A stretch of 64,000 bases of DNA from Symsagittifera roscoffensis (GCF_963678635.1 NC_087067.1:45327629-45391628); one strand, 5' to 3'. Positions 11,624-22,843 are shown, counted from the first letter of the stretch. Numbers and translations: made by a program. The notes: generated by a model not told the origin, from the sequence alone.

Positions 11624-12970
11624 GGGAAGTCCTTGACAAACCCGACGAGTGTGAAGGGAGATTGAGCGAGTTACTGATTGACTCGGCCACTGACGAAAGT
11701 GAGGCAAACTCTCCTATAAAGATGACGCCGCAAGAAGACAAGGAAGAAGTAGTTTATCTATCAAGAACCCGAAAGGGGACGATGCGATCAAAGATGTTGA
11801 TAGAGAGGATTAATGTAACGAAAATAAAACTTGGCAGCTATGCGACATTGAGGAAAGCTGGAAAGACGAAGGTGGATTCCAAAATCTCGATAAAAGCTGT
11901 CAACTCAGTTACAAAACCAAGATGAGTGACCGCACTCTGACTGGAGCGACGTTAGAAATGGAAATACTCAGCCAATGCGGAGAGAGTACCCTACGAGATT
12001 TCAAACCCTTTCCCATGAATCATGGAAAAAAAGCGCCGTAGGACAGCTAGTCCCAGTGGAAAGTAACCGATTGACAGTGTCGGAAATTGTATCGATTGAT
12101 GAACCCGCTTGTGGATACATGGAGATGATGGAACACAGAAAGTCGGCCAGAGGACACTTAATTGCTCTAGAAATTCAAAGTGCTATGGAAGGTTATTTAG
12201 AGACGATGTTGTAAAGCAAAACCCTGAAGCAGAGGGCATAAGGCAGAGCAGGAACTCTGATATCGTCTGAAATGCACGCGGAAATAATAGAGCAGTTGGT
12301 GAGCCTACCATGGAGAGCAGTAGTGTTACGATATTTCGAAGAAGAAATGAGAACCACTCCGAAGATACACGCTCTGATAGCGATACGCTATGTGAGACTA
12401 GAGTTACAACTGAGGTTCGCTTGGTGCATGACTGGACTGACACGTGAGGAATAAGATTCGGAAGATAGACAAAGATCGAAGGGAGAGAAGGTGTTCTTAA
12501 TGACGAGTATGAGAGACCTGATAACCCAAGAAGGAGCGGCAGTAGCGTGCGCGAAGGGGAAAGACGCTCTCTGTTTCATTTGATTCATGATAGAACAAAT
12601 ATCAGTACCAGCATTGAACACTTGTGTCAAGATGCTAAGAGAGGGTGATGCACGAGCGAATCCTTCGCTCCTACTAGCACTTTTGGACATCCATCAAATT
12701 AAGCCGATGCGAGTGAACATGAAGGAGCCTGTGGAGCTGGAACCGATAAAAAATGTTGACGAGATAAAGATATTCTCCAACAAGGAGATGAATCTCACAA
12801 AGGAATCTAAGGGAGCGCTGCCGAAGTCCAGTGAATACTGTGGACCGATCAGGAAGAAATCATATAGTTACGTATCCGGAATCATAGGGATGGCGTACAA
12901 CCCTGTCATAAATGAAAACATACGCGATTGCTTCTTTGATTACGAGCAAGCAGTGTTGCTAAGATTCTAA
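11353..12970 (+). pseudogene. Accessory coding segment 4, copy 1
   Basis: Open stretches at 11353-11925, 11975-12214, 12272-12454 and 12587-12970 lie in different frames and probably derive from one longer frame. They are rich in Lys, Arg and Glu. The first one starts inside the end of unit B and continues into unique sequence. I recognise no domain. The last piece (128 codons) ends in a TAA just before the next segment. Deleted in copy 2. Confidence 0.35.
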
Positions 12971-14514
12971 ATGTCAAGAGTTGCAACAATGAAAAGCGCT
13001 GCTAATCAGCAGACCAAGTTGAGACTAGTCTTGGAGGAAAAGGTGACTGCAACTTCAGTGCCAAAATCTGACAACCGAGTGGAACTTGGGTTGGGATTAT
13101 CGGCAAAACTGTTAAGAACGAGTCTGATGGTGGTGTGGGAACTGATGAAACCATCATGGTGCCCGAGTCCTAATGCTGATTCGATATTGCGTGCAACACA
13201 GAATGTGCAGAGGGAATTGAATTCAGACTGTAACTTGCGTGACCTGAACATCAATTACAATTTGATGACGACAGCCTCTAAGAGCAACGGAGAAGACAAA
13301 GTAGAGTTGTCTGACTGGGGACCAGAGGACTGGGTTAAACCTGGTAGCTGTCTGGCGGAAGTCTGTGGACTGCAGGGTCACATCTGTGGAGGTCTGTATT
13401 GCGTAAAGACCCTGGAGAAACAACAAAAGCAATTGACTATATTGTTTGGGAACATTGTGATTACAGCAAAAATGTAAACGGAATGAATTGCAGATTGCCA
13501 TGGAGGAACCGAGATGAATCTAGTGACTGCGCTAGGTTTCTACAGCATGTTTGGTTCTTTAGAGTCACAATTGAATCTAGAACAAAAGCATGAGATGATT
13601 ACAACCATCAGTGTAGAAGTGTTTCCGATACAGTGAGAGCTATCGTAGACCGACGGGAACGCGATATTTAGTTGGATCAACTTTAACTCCAATGTGCAAG
13701 AGCACATACCCAGTGCATTTCGTAGGAGTGGATGTGAAAAGTACGAGGACGATCGTGGATCAAGCCTACTCAGTGCCAAAATGCGTAAGACTAGTTAAGA
13801 ACGAAGTAAGATTGAAGTATCGGCAAAACTGTTAAGAACGAGGCTGATGGTGGTGTGGGAACTGATGAAACCATCATGGTGCCCGAGTCCTAATGCTGAT
13901 TCGATATTGCGTGCAACACAGAATGTGCAGAGGGAATTGAATTCAGACTGTAACTTGCGTGACCTGAACATCAATTACAATTTGATGACGACAGCCTCTA
14001 AGAGCAACGGAGAAGACAAAGTAGAGTTGTCTGACTGGGGACCAGAGGACTGGGTTAAACCTGGTAGCTGTCTGGCGGAAGTCTGTGGACTGCAGGGTCA
14101 CATCTGTGGAGGTCTGTATTGCGTAAAGACCCTGGAGAAACAACAAAAGCAATTGACTATATTGTTTGGGAACATTGTGATTACAGCAAAAATGTAAACG
14201 GAATGAATTGCAGATTGCCATGGAGGAACCGAGATGAATCTAGTGACTGCGCTAGGTTTCTACAGCATGTTTGGTTCTTTAGAGTCACAATTGAATCTAG
14301 AACAAAAGCATGAGATGATTACAACCATCAGTGTAGAAGTGTTTCCGATACAGTGAGAGCTATCGTAGACCGACGGGAACGCGATATTTAGTTGGATCAA
14401 CTTTAACTCCAATGTGCAAGAGCACATACCCAGTGCATTTCGTAGGAGTGGATGTGAAAAGTACGAGGACGATCGTGGATCAAGCCTACTCAGTGCCAAA
14501 ATGCGTAAGACTAG
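12971..14514 (+). pseudogene. Accessory coding segment 5, containing a 0.7 kb tandem duplication
   Basis: The frame 12971-13477 contains several Cys residues clustered in WVKPGSCLAEVCGLQGHICG-type spacing, and the frame is repeated at 13847-14197. Cys clustering could mean a secreted or zinc-binding domain, but I saw no signal peptide and no family match. The original reading frame cannot be chosen with confidence, because overlapping open stretches occur in another frame (13399-13593 and its duplicate 14119-14313). Confidence 0.35.
13098..14514 (+). repeat. Near-perfect 697 bp tandem duplication
   Basis: 13098-13794 and 13818-14514 are identical except for one difference that I found (T13123 versus G13843). 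The 23 bp between them contains TTAAGAACGA, which also occurs near the start of each unit, again suggesting a short template slip. Near identity makes this very recent, or an assembly artefact. Confidence 0.92.
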
Positions 14515-15317
14515 CAATAATGTCAGAAAAATCCTACGAGTTACTGTGCAAAATGTTCTCAGCAGTTGCAGAGAGAACCAAAGAAGAATTAGAATCGATA
14601 CTGGGAAAAAAGTTCATAGGATACGCCAGTGGGAACTTCAGTGACTTTGAAAGACAGAAACAGAAAGGGTCAACAGTCACAGATTACAATGCAGTAGATG
14701 AGAATGATGAAGTCCACCGAGTGATGATGGAAGTGGAACCACTACTAAAAGCGTCGGGAAAGCGTAATTGGAGGAGCATCATGTCGACACATGATGAGTT
14801 CCCCTGCCATTGCTTGTTACAAACATGGTGGTACCCCGGGCGTAGCAATCTGGTGTCGATCTGGGACTGTGGAGAGCAGCTCTCCATGAGTTTACCAGAT
14901 TCATCACAGCCCATAACGATAGTGATAGTGGGAGTTATGATGGCAATACGATGGCGGGAAGCTCATGTAAAAGAGAGCAACCGACAAGAAACGCCTACGA
15001 AAGAGCAACTGCAGGAATTGGATTGTCTAAAAGATTTAGATCTTTTTGAGACAACGTGCAAAATCTTGAAAATTCCGATGGAAGTAAAAGAGATATGGGC
15101 CAGAAGACGACTGATGCCATGGTTCAGAGCCAACATGACTGCATGGTTGTACGAGTATGCCAAAAAGCGTATGTCAAAGCACAGCAGAGTGTACAGTGCG
15201 TATCAGCTGGACATTGGAGCAGGAGCTTTCAAGCGAGCTTTTGTGACTCATCGGAATGCAGTAACCACCGCAGTAAAGAGGACTTCTAGGACAAGTGAAT
15301 CTGACAGAAGAGAATGA
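14412..15317 (+). pseudogene. Conserved C-terminal segment of the downstream ORF, copy 1
   Basis: A 301-codon open frame. Its second half (from about 14955) matches 43966-44400 of copy 2, so it is the 3' part of the same large ORF that starts with the SGNH protein or of a further ORF. It contains a short hydrophobic run ITIVIVGVMMAI followed by a charged stretch, and a conserved LMPWFRANMTAWLYEYAKK block. The hydrophobic run is too short for a confident membrane helix; it could be the core strand of a block III-like motif. Function unknown. Confidence 0.45.
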
Positions 15318-15693
15318 GAAGAGATGTTGAAGGAAGGCTTTGAGAGAAACGTGATGTTGTGCCTCCACAACAGCTTCTGCCAAAACAGAGAGACTAACGT
15401 TGATCCTCTACCTTAATGCAAACAAAGAGTAGAAGAGCAGAAGTGTTGTAGGACTGCCTCCAACCGCGTCAGAAGAGCTACCGACGTGTTGCAAGACACT
15501 GAGACTGAAAGTGCGGAATCGATGTCGCAGGAGGAGGAGATGGAGCAATGACAGATGGCCGAAAAACGAGATGCAAAAAGAAAGAAAATTAGAAGAATTT
15601 AGAAGATTTAGAACTTCTAAACGACAAAAACGAAGAGTGATTAAAGAAAGACACAAAGTAGCAGTGAAGGAAAAGATGTTAAAACTCAGACTT
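15318..15693 (+). pseudogene. Basic C-terminal tail and LTR-proximal region, copy 1
   Basis: 15318-15510 and the open stretch from 15511 encode Arg/Lys-rich peptides. The region matches 44400-44696 of copy 2, including AGAAGAATTTAGAAG and the following TTCTAAACGACAAAAA. A purine-rich tract close to the LTR could serve as the polypurine primer for plus-strand synthesis, but I cannot fix which one. The open frame continues to 15792 inside the LTR, which is probably chance. Confidence 0.4.
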
Positions 15694-17068
15694 GTTTATG
15701 TGAGAAAAACTCAAATAAGAAACAAAGCAACTAAGTTTGCGATTGAAACTGAAGAGATAAGAGAAAACATTCAGTTGAATTTTGAAGATTGAAGAATTTG
15801 CTACATTTATAAATTTGCATGTTGATTTTAATTAGTGGCTTTAGAGACACTTACTATTTGTTTAGAGAGGCTTGAGTGGAGAGTATATTAAATATTGCAG
15901 CCTGCATGATTGTTTTTAATCAACTAAGACGACTGATCTCTTTGTGGTGACATGAAACGCTTGAGTAAACTCTTGAAGAGGGAGATTATTTCAATGTTCC
16001 TTCTAACCACCGAGTTCCTTAATTTTAATATTCAGGACCAAAAACAAATAAATTTCCAAAGGGATGAAGCAAAGTAGGATAATTTTAGTTTGTTGGTTGG
16101 CAGAACTGTCCTGCGTCGCAACGCTTTTTGAACCTAGGAGAAAATTTTTTATATCGGGACATGCACATTAGAAGTCAAAACAAATTGTTTTATCGTAAGT
16201 TATAACCTCAAAAGTGCAGATTAGTGAAGGAATTTGGAAAGCTATAAAAGTGTAGTATGATGCCATTTGTATTTTGCATTGAGTTGATATGACGTGGATA
16301 AAAGTTATTTCATGCATTTTGTAAATTCTGTTCGATGGAACTGTACCACTTTGATTAATACTGCGAGACTCAAGGAGGACATTGACCGGGCTGTCCGGGG
16401 AGTATGTGACATCCGACCAGAATGTGTCATAATGCAAATTCGAATTCGAAATATGATTGTAACATCTGACGATTTTAGCAGATTAGAGGTCTTAATCGTT
16501 TATTTTGACGAACTCAGAAGTGTCATGTTAATTTTTAAATAACAACACGTCGTTTCGAAATAAAAACACGTAACGACCTTGAGATTTCGCTCCAACTGAA
16601 ACGGCGAAACGCAACAACAGCAGTATTTTCAGCGAGAACAACAGAATTTGTAGAGAAAAACAGTAAACAACAATTGTTAGAAACAGATCGAAATCGGAAC
16701 AGAAAACAATAATCAGACCGCTCAGAGTTTTAACGATTGTGCAGAGAACCAGGAGAACCCTTCCGAGAACCAGGAAGGGTGTTTTGGGACGACGTGTCCA
16801 GCCTTCCGGAAGGAAATAAGGACGTTGTTTCCCCGGATTCCAGAATCCGGAGGGGTCTCGGGAGAGAGATTGAACATTATTTTAACCAATTTTTAGCTTC
16901 CTGGAGATGTCGTGAATTGAATTAATAACATCCAAATTCGTTTTCAGATCATGAGAAGCTAGGAGTTGTGGGAAAGTGTTGATCCATCTTTGATAGAGAT
17001 GATGATTTTTATCTACTGAACAAAAACCATAGTAATATTATAAATAAGTACTCGCCCTGTTTTTAGGA

Positions 17069-17113
17069 GTGCCCTCGTGGTCTGGGGATACTGAGACCCA
17101 GCCATGAGCTCAC
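17069..17113 (+). other. Conserved structured island in copy 1 LTR
   Basis: The stretch GTGCCCTC ... GAGCTCAC with the internal hairpin GGTCT/AGACC is almost unchanged relative to copy 2 (29493-29537) although flanking LTR sequence has diverged. One outer-stem base is changed. It may be a functional RNA element of the LTR. Confidence 0.45.
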
Positions 17114-17193
17114 TTTTTCTGCAGATAATTCAGTTAATTAGAGAGTTCTGATCGAAGCCGGAAACAGTAACGTTTTTGTCGACCCGATGTTAG

Positions 17194-18061
17194 TGTAACA
17201 TTCGCCCAAGTACTACACAATGACGGAGCGTAGAAAAAGTACCTCTAGACGACTGGCCGACGTCAGTTACAAAAATTCTACTCGTTTTTTACCGTCTCGA
17301 CCTAGCCAGTTGATTTTCTGGTCTGTTTAGGGCTAAGTAAAAAGTTACTTTTTCAGGCCATCAGACAAACGACTTTTAATCAGCTTCCATTTACATGCGA
17401 ATACAACCAGACTACATGAATATCATTAAAAACACGGCTCGATTATCCTACTTTAATATGTTTTTGGTGACAGTTCCATATTAAATCCATTGGAGATGCA
17501 TTGATCCTTTCCTCTTTCTTGCTACTCATATTAAAAAATAACAATTAATACCGGTGTTAATTCAAATGTTCAGGACATCAGAGTAGCTAAAAAGTCAGTT
17601 TATTCCAATATGGAGTCAGTTCTCCATATGATGTTTCTAGGAGGACGAGACTCTGCTTCCTTGCTTTTTCTGTAATAACGTCGTTATTACTCCCAATTCG
17701 TGGCACGGGAGGGTTCTGCTCCTTCCTTCTTCTCCACTGAAGCCTCCTTTCTATCTCTTGTCTCCAATTAGCTGTCTTTTTGTGCGTGATCGTCGCGATA
17801 AGAGACTTCATTACTTTCTATATTTCCGACAGTCTGTCTCTCACTAATTTGGTGTTGTTGTGTTTATCGTCACTTTTCTAGCCAAAAATGGCCATTTCCC
17901 GTATTTCTCAGAAATAGAGTCTCTGCAATCGAATTTTCGAAAATTAAAAATTGCAGAATATGCTAGCCTCCTTCTCAGGAATACATGATCACTAAGGCCT
18001 CTAATGTCTTTTTCGTGCTGCGGCGGAAGGTTCCGCTGTGCCAATCCGAGGGAACCGGACA
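17194..18061 (-). mobile_element. Solo LTR of a related element, inserted in reverse into the copy 1 LTR
   Basis: The insert begins TGTAACATTCGCCC and ends CCGGACA, so it has TG...CA ends, and it is flanked by TAG on both sides. Its left part is a diverged reverse complement of the LTR 3' end (for example GACGACTGGCCGACGTC, TTTTACCGTCTC, AAAAAGTTACT). It therefore appears to be a solo LTR of a sister family on the minus strand. No internal coding region remains, consistent with LTR-LTR recombination. The 3 bp flank match is short for a Ty3 target duplication, which is usually 4-6 bp. Confidence 0.65.
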
Positions 18062-18191
18062 TAGAAAGACCACCAAAAGAACTGGCTTTGGCAGAGACGG
18101 TGAAAAGCATATAAGGCTATGTTTAGACGCTAGCCAGTCGTTTTAGAACCTAGTTTTTTCCGTCGATATGTACTTCCGAGCGAGTGTTACA

Positions 18192-18976
18192 AAGTTGATA
18201 ATATTTAAACTTGGTCCACAATGAGACCCTGTATGGAATCGAACGTTTGATAAAATGAAAAGATATATAAACCGCAAGAAGCTTGTGTTTAAGATGGTTG
18301 TACCATTTCAGGTTTTGAGAAATTGTGACCGCGAGATCTTTGATAGATGATACCGAAGGAAAAGTGATATCATTATGATTGAGCGATGTTTCCGTCTCAT
18401 AAGAATTAAACAAATAACTTTGCATTTATCGCCATTAAACGTCATTTCATTTTCGGTAGTCCATTTGTTAAAAAGATTTATATCTCTTTGGATGTCAAAA
18501 TGCGTTGCGCTGGAATACAATTTACTGTCATCAGCGAACAAATAACAGTCAGGAGTTAAAAGAGCTTTGGCATGTCATTAATGAAGAGAACAAACAATAG
18601 TGGCCCCAAGACGCTGCCTTGTGGCACTCCACTGGTAACATAACCTATCGAAGAAGATTTATTTTCAATCATTGCAGTTTGAGTACGATCACTCAGATAC
18701 AAAGAGAAAAGCTCGAGAAACGGGTAATCAAATCCAAACTTTGCCAGTTTACTTAAAATGACAGAACTTTGCGAGTAGAATATGATGAGATACTTGATCA
18801 AAAGCTTTGCAAAAATCGAAGTATACTGGAAGACTTTCAAGGTTCGTCTCATTATTTGAAAAAATTTTGTCAAGATGTTCAAGAAGTTGGGTAATGGTTG
18901 ATCGTTTCGTCATGAAACCATGCTGAACGGAAGTAATGTTTGGTCTCACTCGAGGATATATAAATTTAAAAATCAT
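18192..18976 (-). pseudogene. LINE reverse transcriptase fragment (LINE A)
   Basis: Minus-strand pieces at 18976-18749, 18882-18556, 18541-18308 and 18425-18192 encode consecutive RT blocks: YFDFCKAFDQVSHH (motif A), [22 protein letters not shown] (motif B region), FADDSKLY (catalytic motif C) and a KDLAVTISQNLKWYNH block. This order is typical of jockey/CR1-like LINEs. Frames shift between blocks, so it is dead. The fragment is cut at its 3' side exactly where the copy 1 LTR ends, so the LTR element inserted into it. Its upstream ORF1 and endonuclease are not present. Confidence 0.75.
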
Positions 18977-19222
18977 TATCTCCAGAATAAACGATAATTG
19001 AAGTAAGATGCGATAACATTATCGTCATATCACATGAAACTATTTCATAAATTTATCGCAACAATTAGGCTATGTTTTCGACATTGGAGTCAATACATAT
19101 TGAAGAAGAGTAGCCAGGCATTAGTAGTAGTAGTAGTAAAACAGGATTTAGGGTTGTCATCCCATGGGTTTGCACCCAAAATGTAGTTTTAGTGTTAATG
19201 AGCTCTGAGTTTTCCATTTGGG
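18977..19222. other. Short non-coding interval between LINE A and LINE B
   Basis: Includes an AGT trinucleotide microsatellite (about 19119-19137) and probably the 3' untranslated region of LINE B. No gene seen. Confidence 0.5.
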
Positions 19223-19933
19223 TTACAGTTTCCACATTATTCGCCATGTGCAGCTGTCCATTTCTGAGTATCTTTCGAAGAACTTCCAATAAATTTCCGC
19301 TATGTCACGTTTCTGTATGTCAGTTAACTGTTTTGAGGTATGTCGAATTATGATATTGAAAAGTGCTGGGCATCTAATGAAGAAGTCTAAGTTGGTTTTC
19401 TTAAGGCGAGTTTTCGGTATTTGATATTCGTTTCTTTCATTTTGTCTCGTTGAGCTTTTGGTGTTTTCGGCATATTGGTTAATGTCAATTTCGTAGTTAT
19501 TGCGAACTATAGAAATGAACAGAAGGAGGTCGTGCATTTCAATGTACAGAGACAGCGGTAGCATTCTTAATTTTTGTAGTCTACACTTATATGGGATACG
19601 TGAGTTAAGCATCCATTTGGTCGCCGTTCGCTGAACCTTTTCAATTGCTCGGAGGTTTGATTTCGAGTAGTGCGTTACTGACGCGCCATAAACTACAATT
19701 GGGACTACATATCCCGTGTAGGCATTTAGCTTAGAAGTTATTGGACAGTTTTTAGAGAGGTTACGCTTTAGTGAGTAAAAAGCCGATAGCGAATTCTGAC
19801 AACGCTTAGACGCATTTACAGTCCATGAAAGAGCGGGTGTTACTAAAATTCCTAGATCCTTTTGTTCAGTTTCGATTTTTAGGATATTTCCATTAATTTG
19901 ACCTTCCAGCTCGTTTTTGAAATTAACGAGAGT
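19223..19933 (-). pseudogene. LINE B C-terminal region
   Basis: The open stretch 19612-19223 and the sequence upstream of it encode the post-RT region of the LINE polymerase, including YGASVTHYSKS and VQRTATKWM-type blocks seen downstream of RT in CR1/jockey LINEs, then a Lys-rich helical region. Function of this region in target-primed reverse transcription is not well defined. A frame change separates it from the RT block. Confidence 0.5.
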
Positions 19934-20504
19934 TTATTTTCCGGTATTTAGACGCATTTGATTTTTACTACACCAATTTTCAATTTTCGTAGTGGCATAG
20001 TTTATTTCTGTTTGAGTTGTTGCTATAATCTTAAAGTCATCAGCATATCCAAAAGAGTCAACTAGATTCAAGTTATCTGGTAAGTCGTTTATATATAGTA
20101 TGAAAAGTAATGGTCCCAATAGAGAACCTTGAGGGACACCACTTGTTACGTAACATACCTTAGACTTTGCTTTGTTTATTCGCACATACTGCTTTCGAGG
20201 CTATTAGTTGAATTGCTTTTCCTCCAAAACCATAACACTTCAATTTATGCATCGGTCTGTATCTTTTAATATCGCATTTGTTCCCATCTTTGAAGATTGG
20301 GACAACTTCACTTAACTTCCAAGTTTCTGGGAATATACCTTTATTCAACAAAGTTTGAAAAAATAGGAGGACTGATTTTGATACTGTTTTCGCTAAGTTT
20401 GTGTAGACAAGATTTCTCAAATTATCTGGACCTATTGCTTTATTGATGTCTAGTTCGAGCATTATTTTCTCAATGCAGTCTTTATTCATCTCGATGTGGT
20501 TCAA
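19934..20504 (-). pseudogene. LINE B reverse transcriptase with internal deletion
   Basis: 20504-20160 encodes the finger blocks (NKAIGPDNLRN, PETWKLSEVVPIFKDG, KRYRPM). 20185-19934 encodes [22 protein letters not shown] and the catalytic YADDFKI. Right after KRYRPM the frame jumps to HKLKCYGFGGKAIQL, so the segment that should carry motif A with its catalytic Asp is missing. The RT therefore cannot be active. Confidence 0.75.
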
Positions 20505-21732
20505 AGATACCTAATTCGGTTATTTGTTCCGCTTTCGTAAATACACTATAGAAGAATTGATTAAACGCATCGCATTTTTTTTTGTCTGTCTCAAGTTTTT
20601 TGCCGTCAACTTTCATTATCGAAGGTAGTCTTGGTGCTCTTCTTATGCTTCGCAAATACTTCCGAATTGTACTAAACTTTCTTGGTGCAAAAATCTCTAA
20701 TTCGAAGTTTTTCAGATCTTTATCAGCAGAAATTTTTATTTTTTCTTCTAAGTTTGTAGTTTTAGATAGAATTTCTGGTTTCGGACAGGATTGCTGTTTC
20801 CGAAGTAAAGTTTCTTTGCGCTTAATAAGGTGGGAGGTTGGGAGTTTGATCCAAGGGGGGAGTGTGGCTCTATGTTTTGTTACTCTAGTTATATTTTCTT
20901 TCAGAATTCTCCAAAGCCAGGTGTACCATTGATCAAGTAAAAACTCGCAGTTACTAAAGCAAAACGGTGTGAAGGGATTATTGACTATTGTAGTGTTGAT
21001 TGCACTCCGATCTGCTCTTTTGAATGCATATTTTACTTTGTCATCACTTCTTGTTTCAATTAGTCTTTGGTTCAGATTGATTTCTGTTGTAAAGGCATTG
21101 TGATCACTGAGGTTCTTATTTTCTATTGAATACATTTTATTAACATTTTCATCAATGAATGAGTTAATGATTAGGGAGGGGTTGTTGACTAGGAAGACAT
21201 CTAAGCTTTTTGCTTTTTCAGGTGCCAATTTTTGTTCAAAATTGTGATCAATTAAAGTTTCAAGGATTAGATCTTCCTCGGGATCATCTGATGCCATTGC
21301 TTTCCAGTCAGTTTTTGAAAAATTTATATCTCCAGTTATCATTATTTTTTCACAATTCAAGTCTTTTGCAGTTGCACTAATTTTGGTTAGAAAATCAACA
21401 ATAGAAAAGGATGTTGGTCTATGTGGGCTATCTTTTGGTGGGCAATAAACACAGCAAATGAGAGAGGATATATTTTCGAAATCAATTAGTCTCAATGTAA
21501 CTTGTTCAATATTTGAGTTTATCGGTACATGTTGATGTTTAGAGCTGTTTCTGATGGCAATTAGGACACCGCCATGTTTCCTCTGGTAATTTTTGGATGG
21601 TCGATCACATCTGTATATTTCGAATTCTGGTATGAAAAAAGTTTCGGATCTTACTTCATCAGTCAGTCGTGTTTCAGTTAGGCATAAAATATCATGTTTA
21701 TTTGAAAGAAAGATTGCAATTGCTAAACAAGT
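20482..21732 (-). pseudogene. LINE B AP-type endonuclease and RT N-terminus
   Basis: The frame 21495-20482 (337 codons) carries the endonuclease/exonuclease/phosphatase signatures ITGDIN, SLDVFLVNN and LSDHNAF, then a long Lys-rich connector to RT. The N-terminal part of the endonuclease, with a TETRLTDE block holding the expected catalytic Glu, is readable at about 21690-21650 in another frame. In a working LINE this enzyme nicks target DNA for target-primed reverse transcription. At least one frameshift near 21500-21730 separates the halves. Confidence 0.75.
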
Positions 21733-22617
21733 TCACCGTGACATTTCTATTAAACTTCTTACATTAAAGGTGAGTATTGTTGATACCAGTTTATGTTTTT
21801 GGGTTAGTAAGGCTGAATCGTCATCGGTTTTTACCTCCACCAAGCCGTTTTCAGTTTTTCTAATTAATTTTAGATTTCTTAGTCGCAGTTGTGTGCTCTC
21901 GAATTGAATGAGATCACGTCTTGTTTTAAGCATGTTGTTTTCGATTTCCTGTTCATCAGGTGTTAGCTTTTTGCTTATGAATACTTTTTGTTCGTAGCAA
22001 TTGAGCTTGTGTAGAGAAAGGAGGATTCTTCGTTTCTCCCATGGCGCAGAGACTCTTAGAACTAACAGACGATTTTTATTTTCCGCGTATTTTCCGAGTC
22101 TTCTGAGATCAATTATTGGGCACTTGACGTCCATCACATCAAGAAGATGAATCACGTTTTGCTTACCTTCGTCTGCTCTTGACCTGGCGTCTGTTGCCTC
22201 TGACTCGGGTGTGCCTCTTATGCGTATGCCATCGTATTCTTTCTGGGATGCTTTCCCGTTTTTGGGTGTGGGTTTTTTCGCTTCTGGCGCAACTTGTTTT
22301 TGTTGCATTTTTGATTTGATTTCAATCATCGCTTCCTTGAGTTCTTTGATGCCTTCTTCGATTGTTTGTATTTTTTGAGTGCTTTCATTCGCATGTTTAG
22401 TATTAATAATTGCATCCTTCTGGTTATTTCCCACACACCTGTTACATAACAGAAGAACATTCTTGTTCAGTTGTTTCAATACTTTTATGGCATTTTCTTC
22501 CAAGTCTGTACAGTTTGTAGTCATGTGCATACTTTCGCCACATGACACACAGTTATATACTGCGTCTCTTTTGTTTATGGGTTTTGAGCATGTTTTGCAT
22601 CTTTTGTTATTTTCCAT
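21733..22617 (-). CDS. LINE B ORF with N-terminal zinc finger and RRM-like region
   Basis: A 294-codon open frame. Residues about 8-62 form a PHD-like Cys/His cluster (CKTC, CVSCGESMH, CNRCVG). A helical, probably coiled-coil, region follows (EEGIKELKEAMIEIKSKM), then a Lys-rich linker, then a segment with RLGKYAENKNRLLVLRV and VFISKKLTPDEQEIE that resembles the nucleic-acid-binding domain common in LINE ORFs. The tail continues into the start of the endonuclease (TILTFNVRSL), so this was probably one polyprotein or an ORF1 joined to ORF2. It would bind LINE RNA. Confidence 0.6.
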   Translation of the reverse strand: MENNKRCKTCSKPINKRDAVYNCVSCGESMHMTTNCTDLEENAIKVLKQLNKNVLLLCNRCVGNNQKDAIINTKHANESTQKIQTIEEGIKELKEAMIEIKSKMQQKQVAPEAKKPTPKNGKASQKEYDGIRIRGTPESEATDARSRADEGKQNVIHLLDVMDVKCPIIDLRRLGKYAENKNRLLVLRVSAPWEKRRILLSLHKLNCYEQKVFISKKLTPDEQEIENNMLKTRRDLIQFESTQLRLRNLKLIRKTENGLVEVKTDDDSALLTQKHKLVSTILTFNVRSLIEMSR

Positions 22618-22843
22618 TTTAAAAAAAATTTATTTGGGGCTGTTTGAATGTTTTTTTTTGGGGATATGTATTGTTGTGATTTACTATCGGGCTACCAGCT
22701 GGTAGCGGTATTTAGATGAGAAGTCACCTCTCGCCATGGAACCCGTTAGGAGTTCCGAGAGCTTGAGATGACTTAAAGATAGAAAAATTAGCAAGTCTAT
22801 AAAAGTGGAACCTGTATTGGGGTTCCGAGAGCAAAAAACTTAC

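Larger units (their letters stand above)
1..18191 (+). mobile_element. Giant Ty3/gypsy-like LTR retrotransposon, copy 1 (5' part outside window)
   Basis: The window opens inside the RT domain. Reading rightward come the pol linker, integrase, macrodomain-like pol tail, an SGNH-hydrolase-like ORF, about 9 kb of unrecognised coding-like sequence, and an LTR ending near 18191. The domain order RT-(RNase H)-integrase places it in the Ty3/gypsy group. It aligns collinearly with copy 2 (28133-46310) through 5.7 kb and again from about 14.95 kb. Every ORF is interrupted by stops or frameshifts, so this copy is dead. It is more diverged from copy 2 than the two copy-2 LTRs are from each other, so it is probably older or a separate subfamily. 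Its right end sits inside a LINE (18192-18976). Confidence 0.85.
15694..18191 (+). repeat. 3' LTR of copy 1, interrupted by a solo LTR
   Basis: Aligns with both copy 2 LTRs from GTTTATGTG to the terminal TGTTACA, at perhaps 75-85% identity by eye. The 868 bp at 17194-18061 is foreign; without it the LTR is about 1.63 kb, like those of copy 2. It keeps the ATCCGGAGGGGTC motif near 16845 and a CCTTCCGGAAGG palindrome near 16802. The AATAAA found in copy 2 LTRs is GATAAA here. Confidence 0.8.

Noticed and set aside
7800..11700. CRISPR-like or virus-like tandem structure
   Set aside because: It is a simple duplication of element coding sequence with a filler, not a repeat-spacer array.
13340..13420. 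Cys-rich segment as a viral-type fusion glycoprotein
   Set aside because: Only a few Cys residues, no ectodomain context, no signal peptide and uncertain reading frame.
14900..14970. Transmembrane anchor of an envelope glycoprotein (ITIVIVGVMMAI)
   Set aside because: The hydrophobic run is only about 12 residues and is followed by a mixed charged region. No signal peptide, cleavage site or fusion peptide was found in the ORF.
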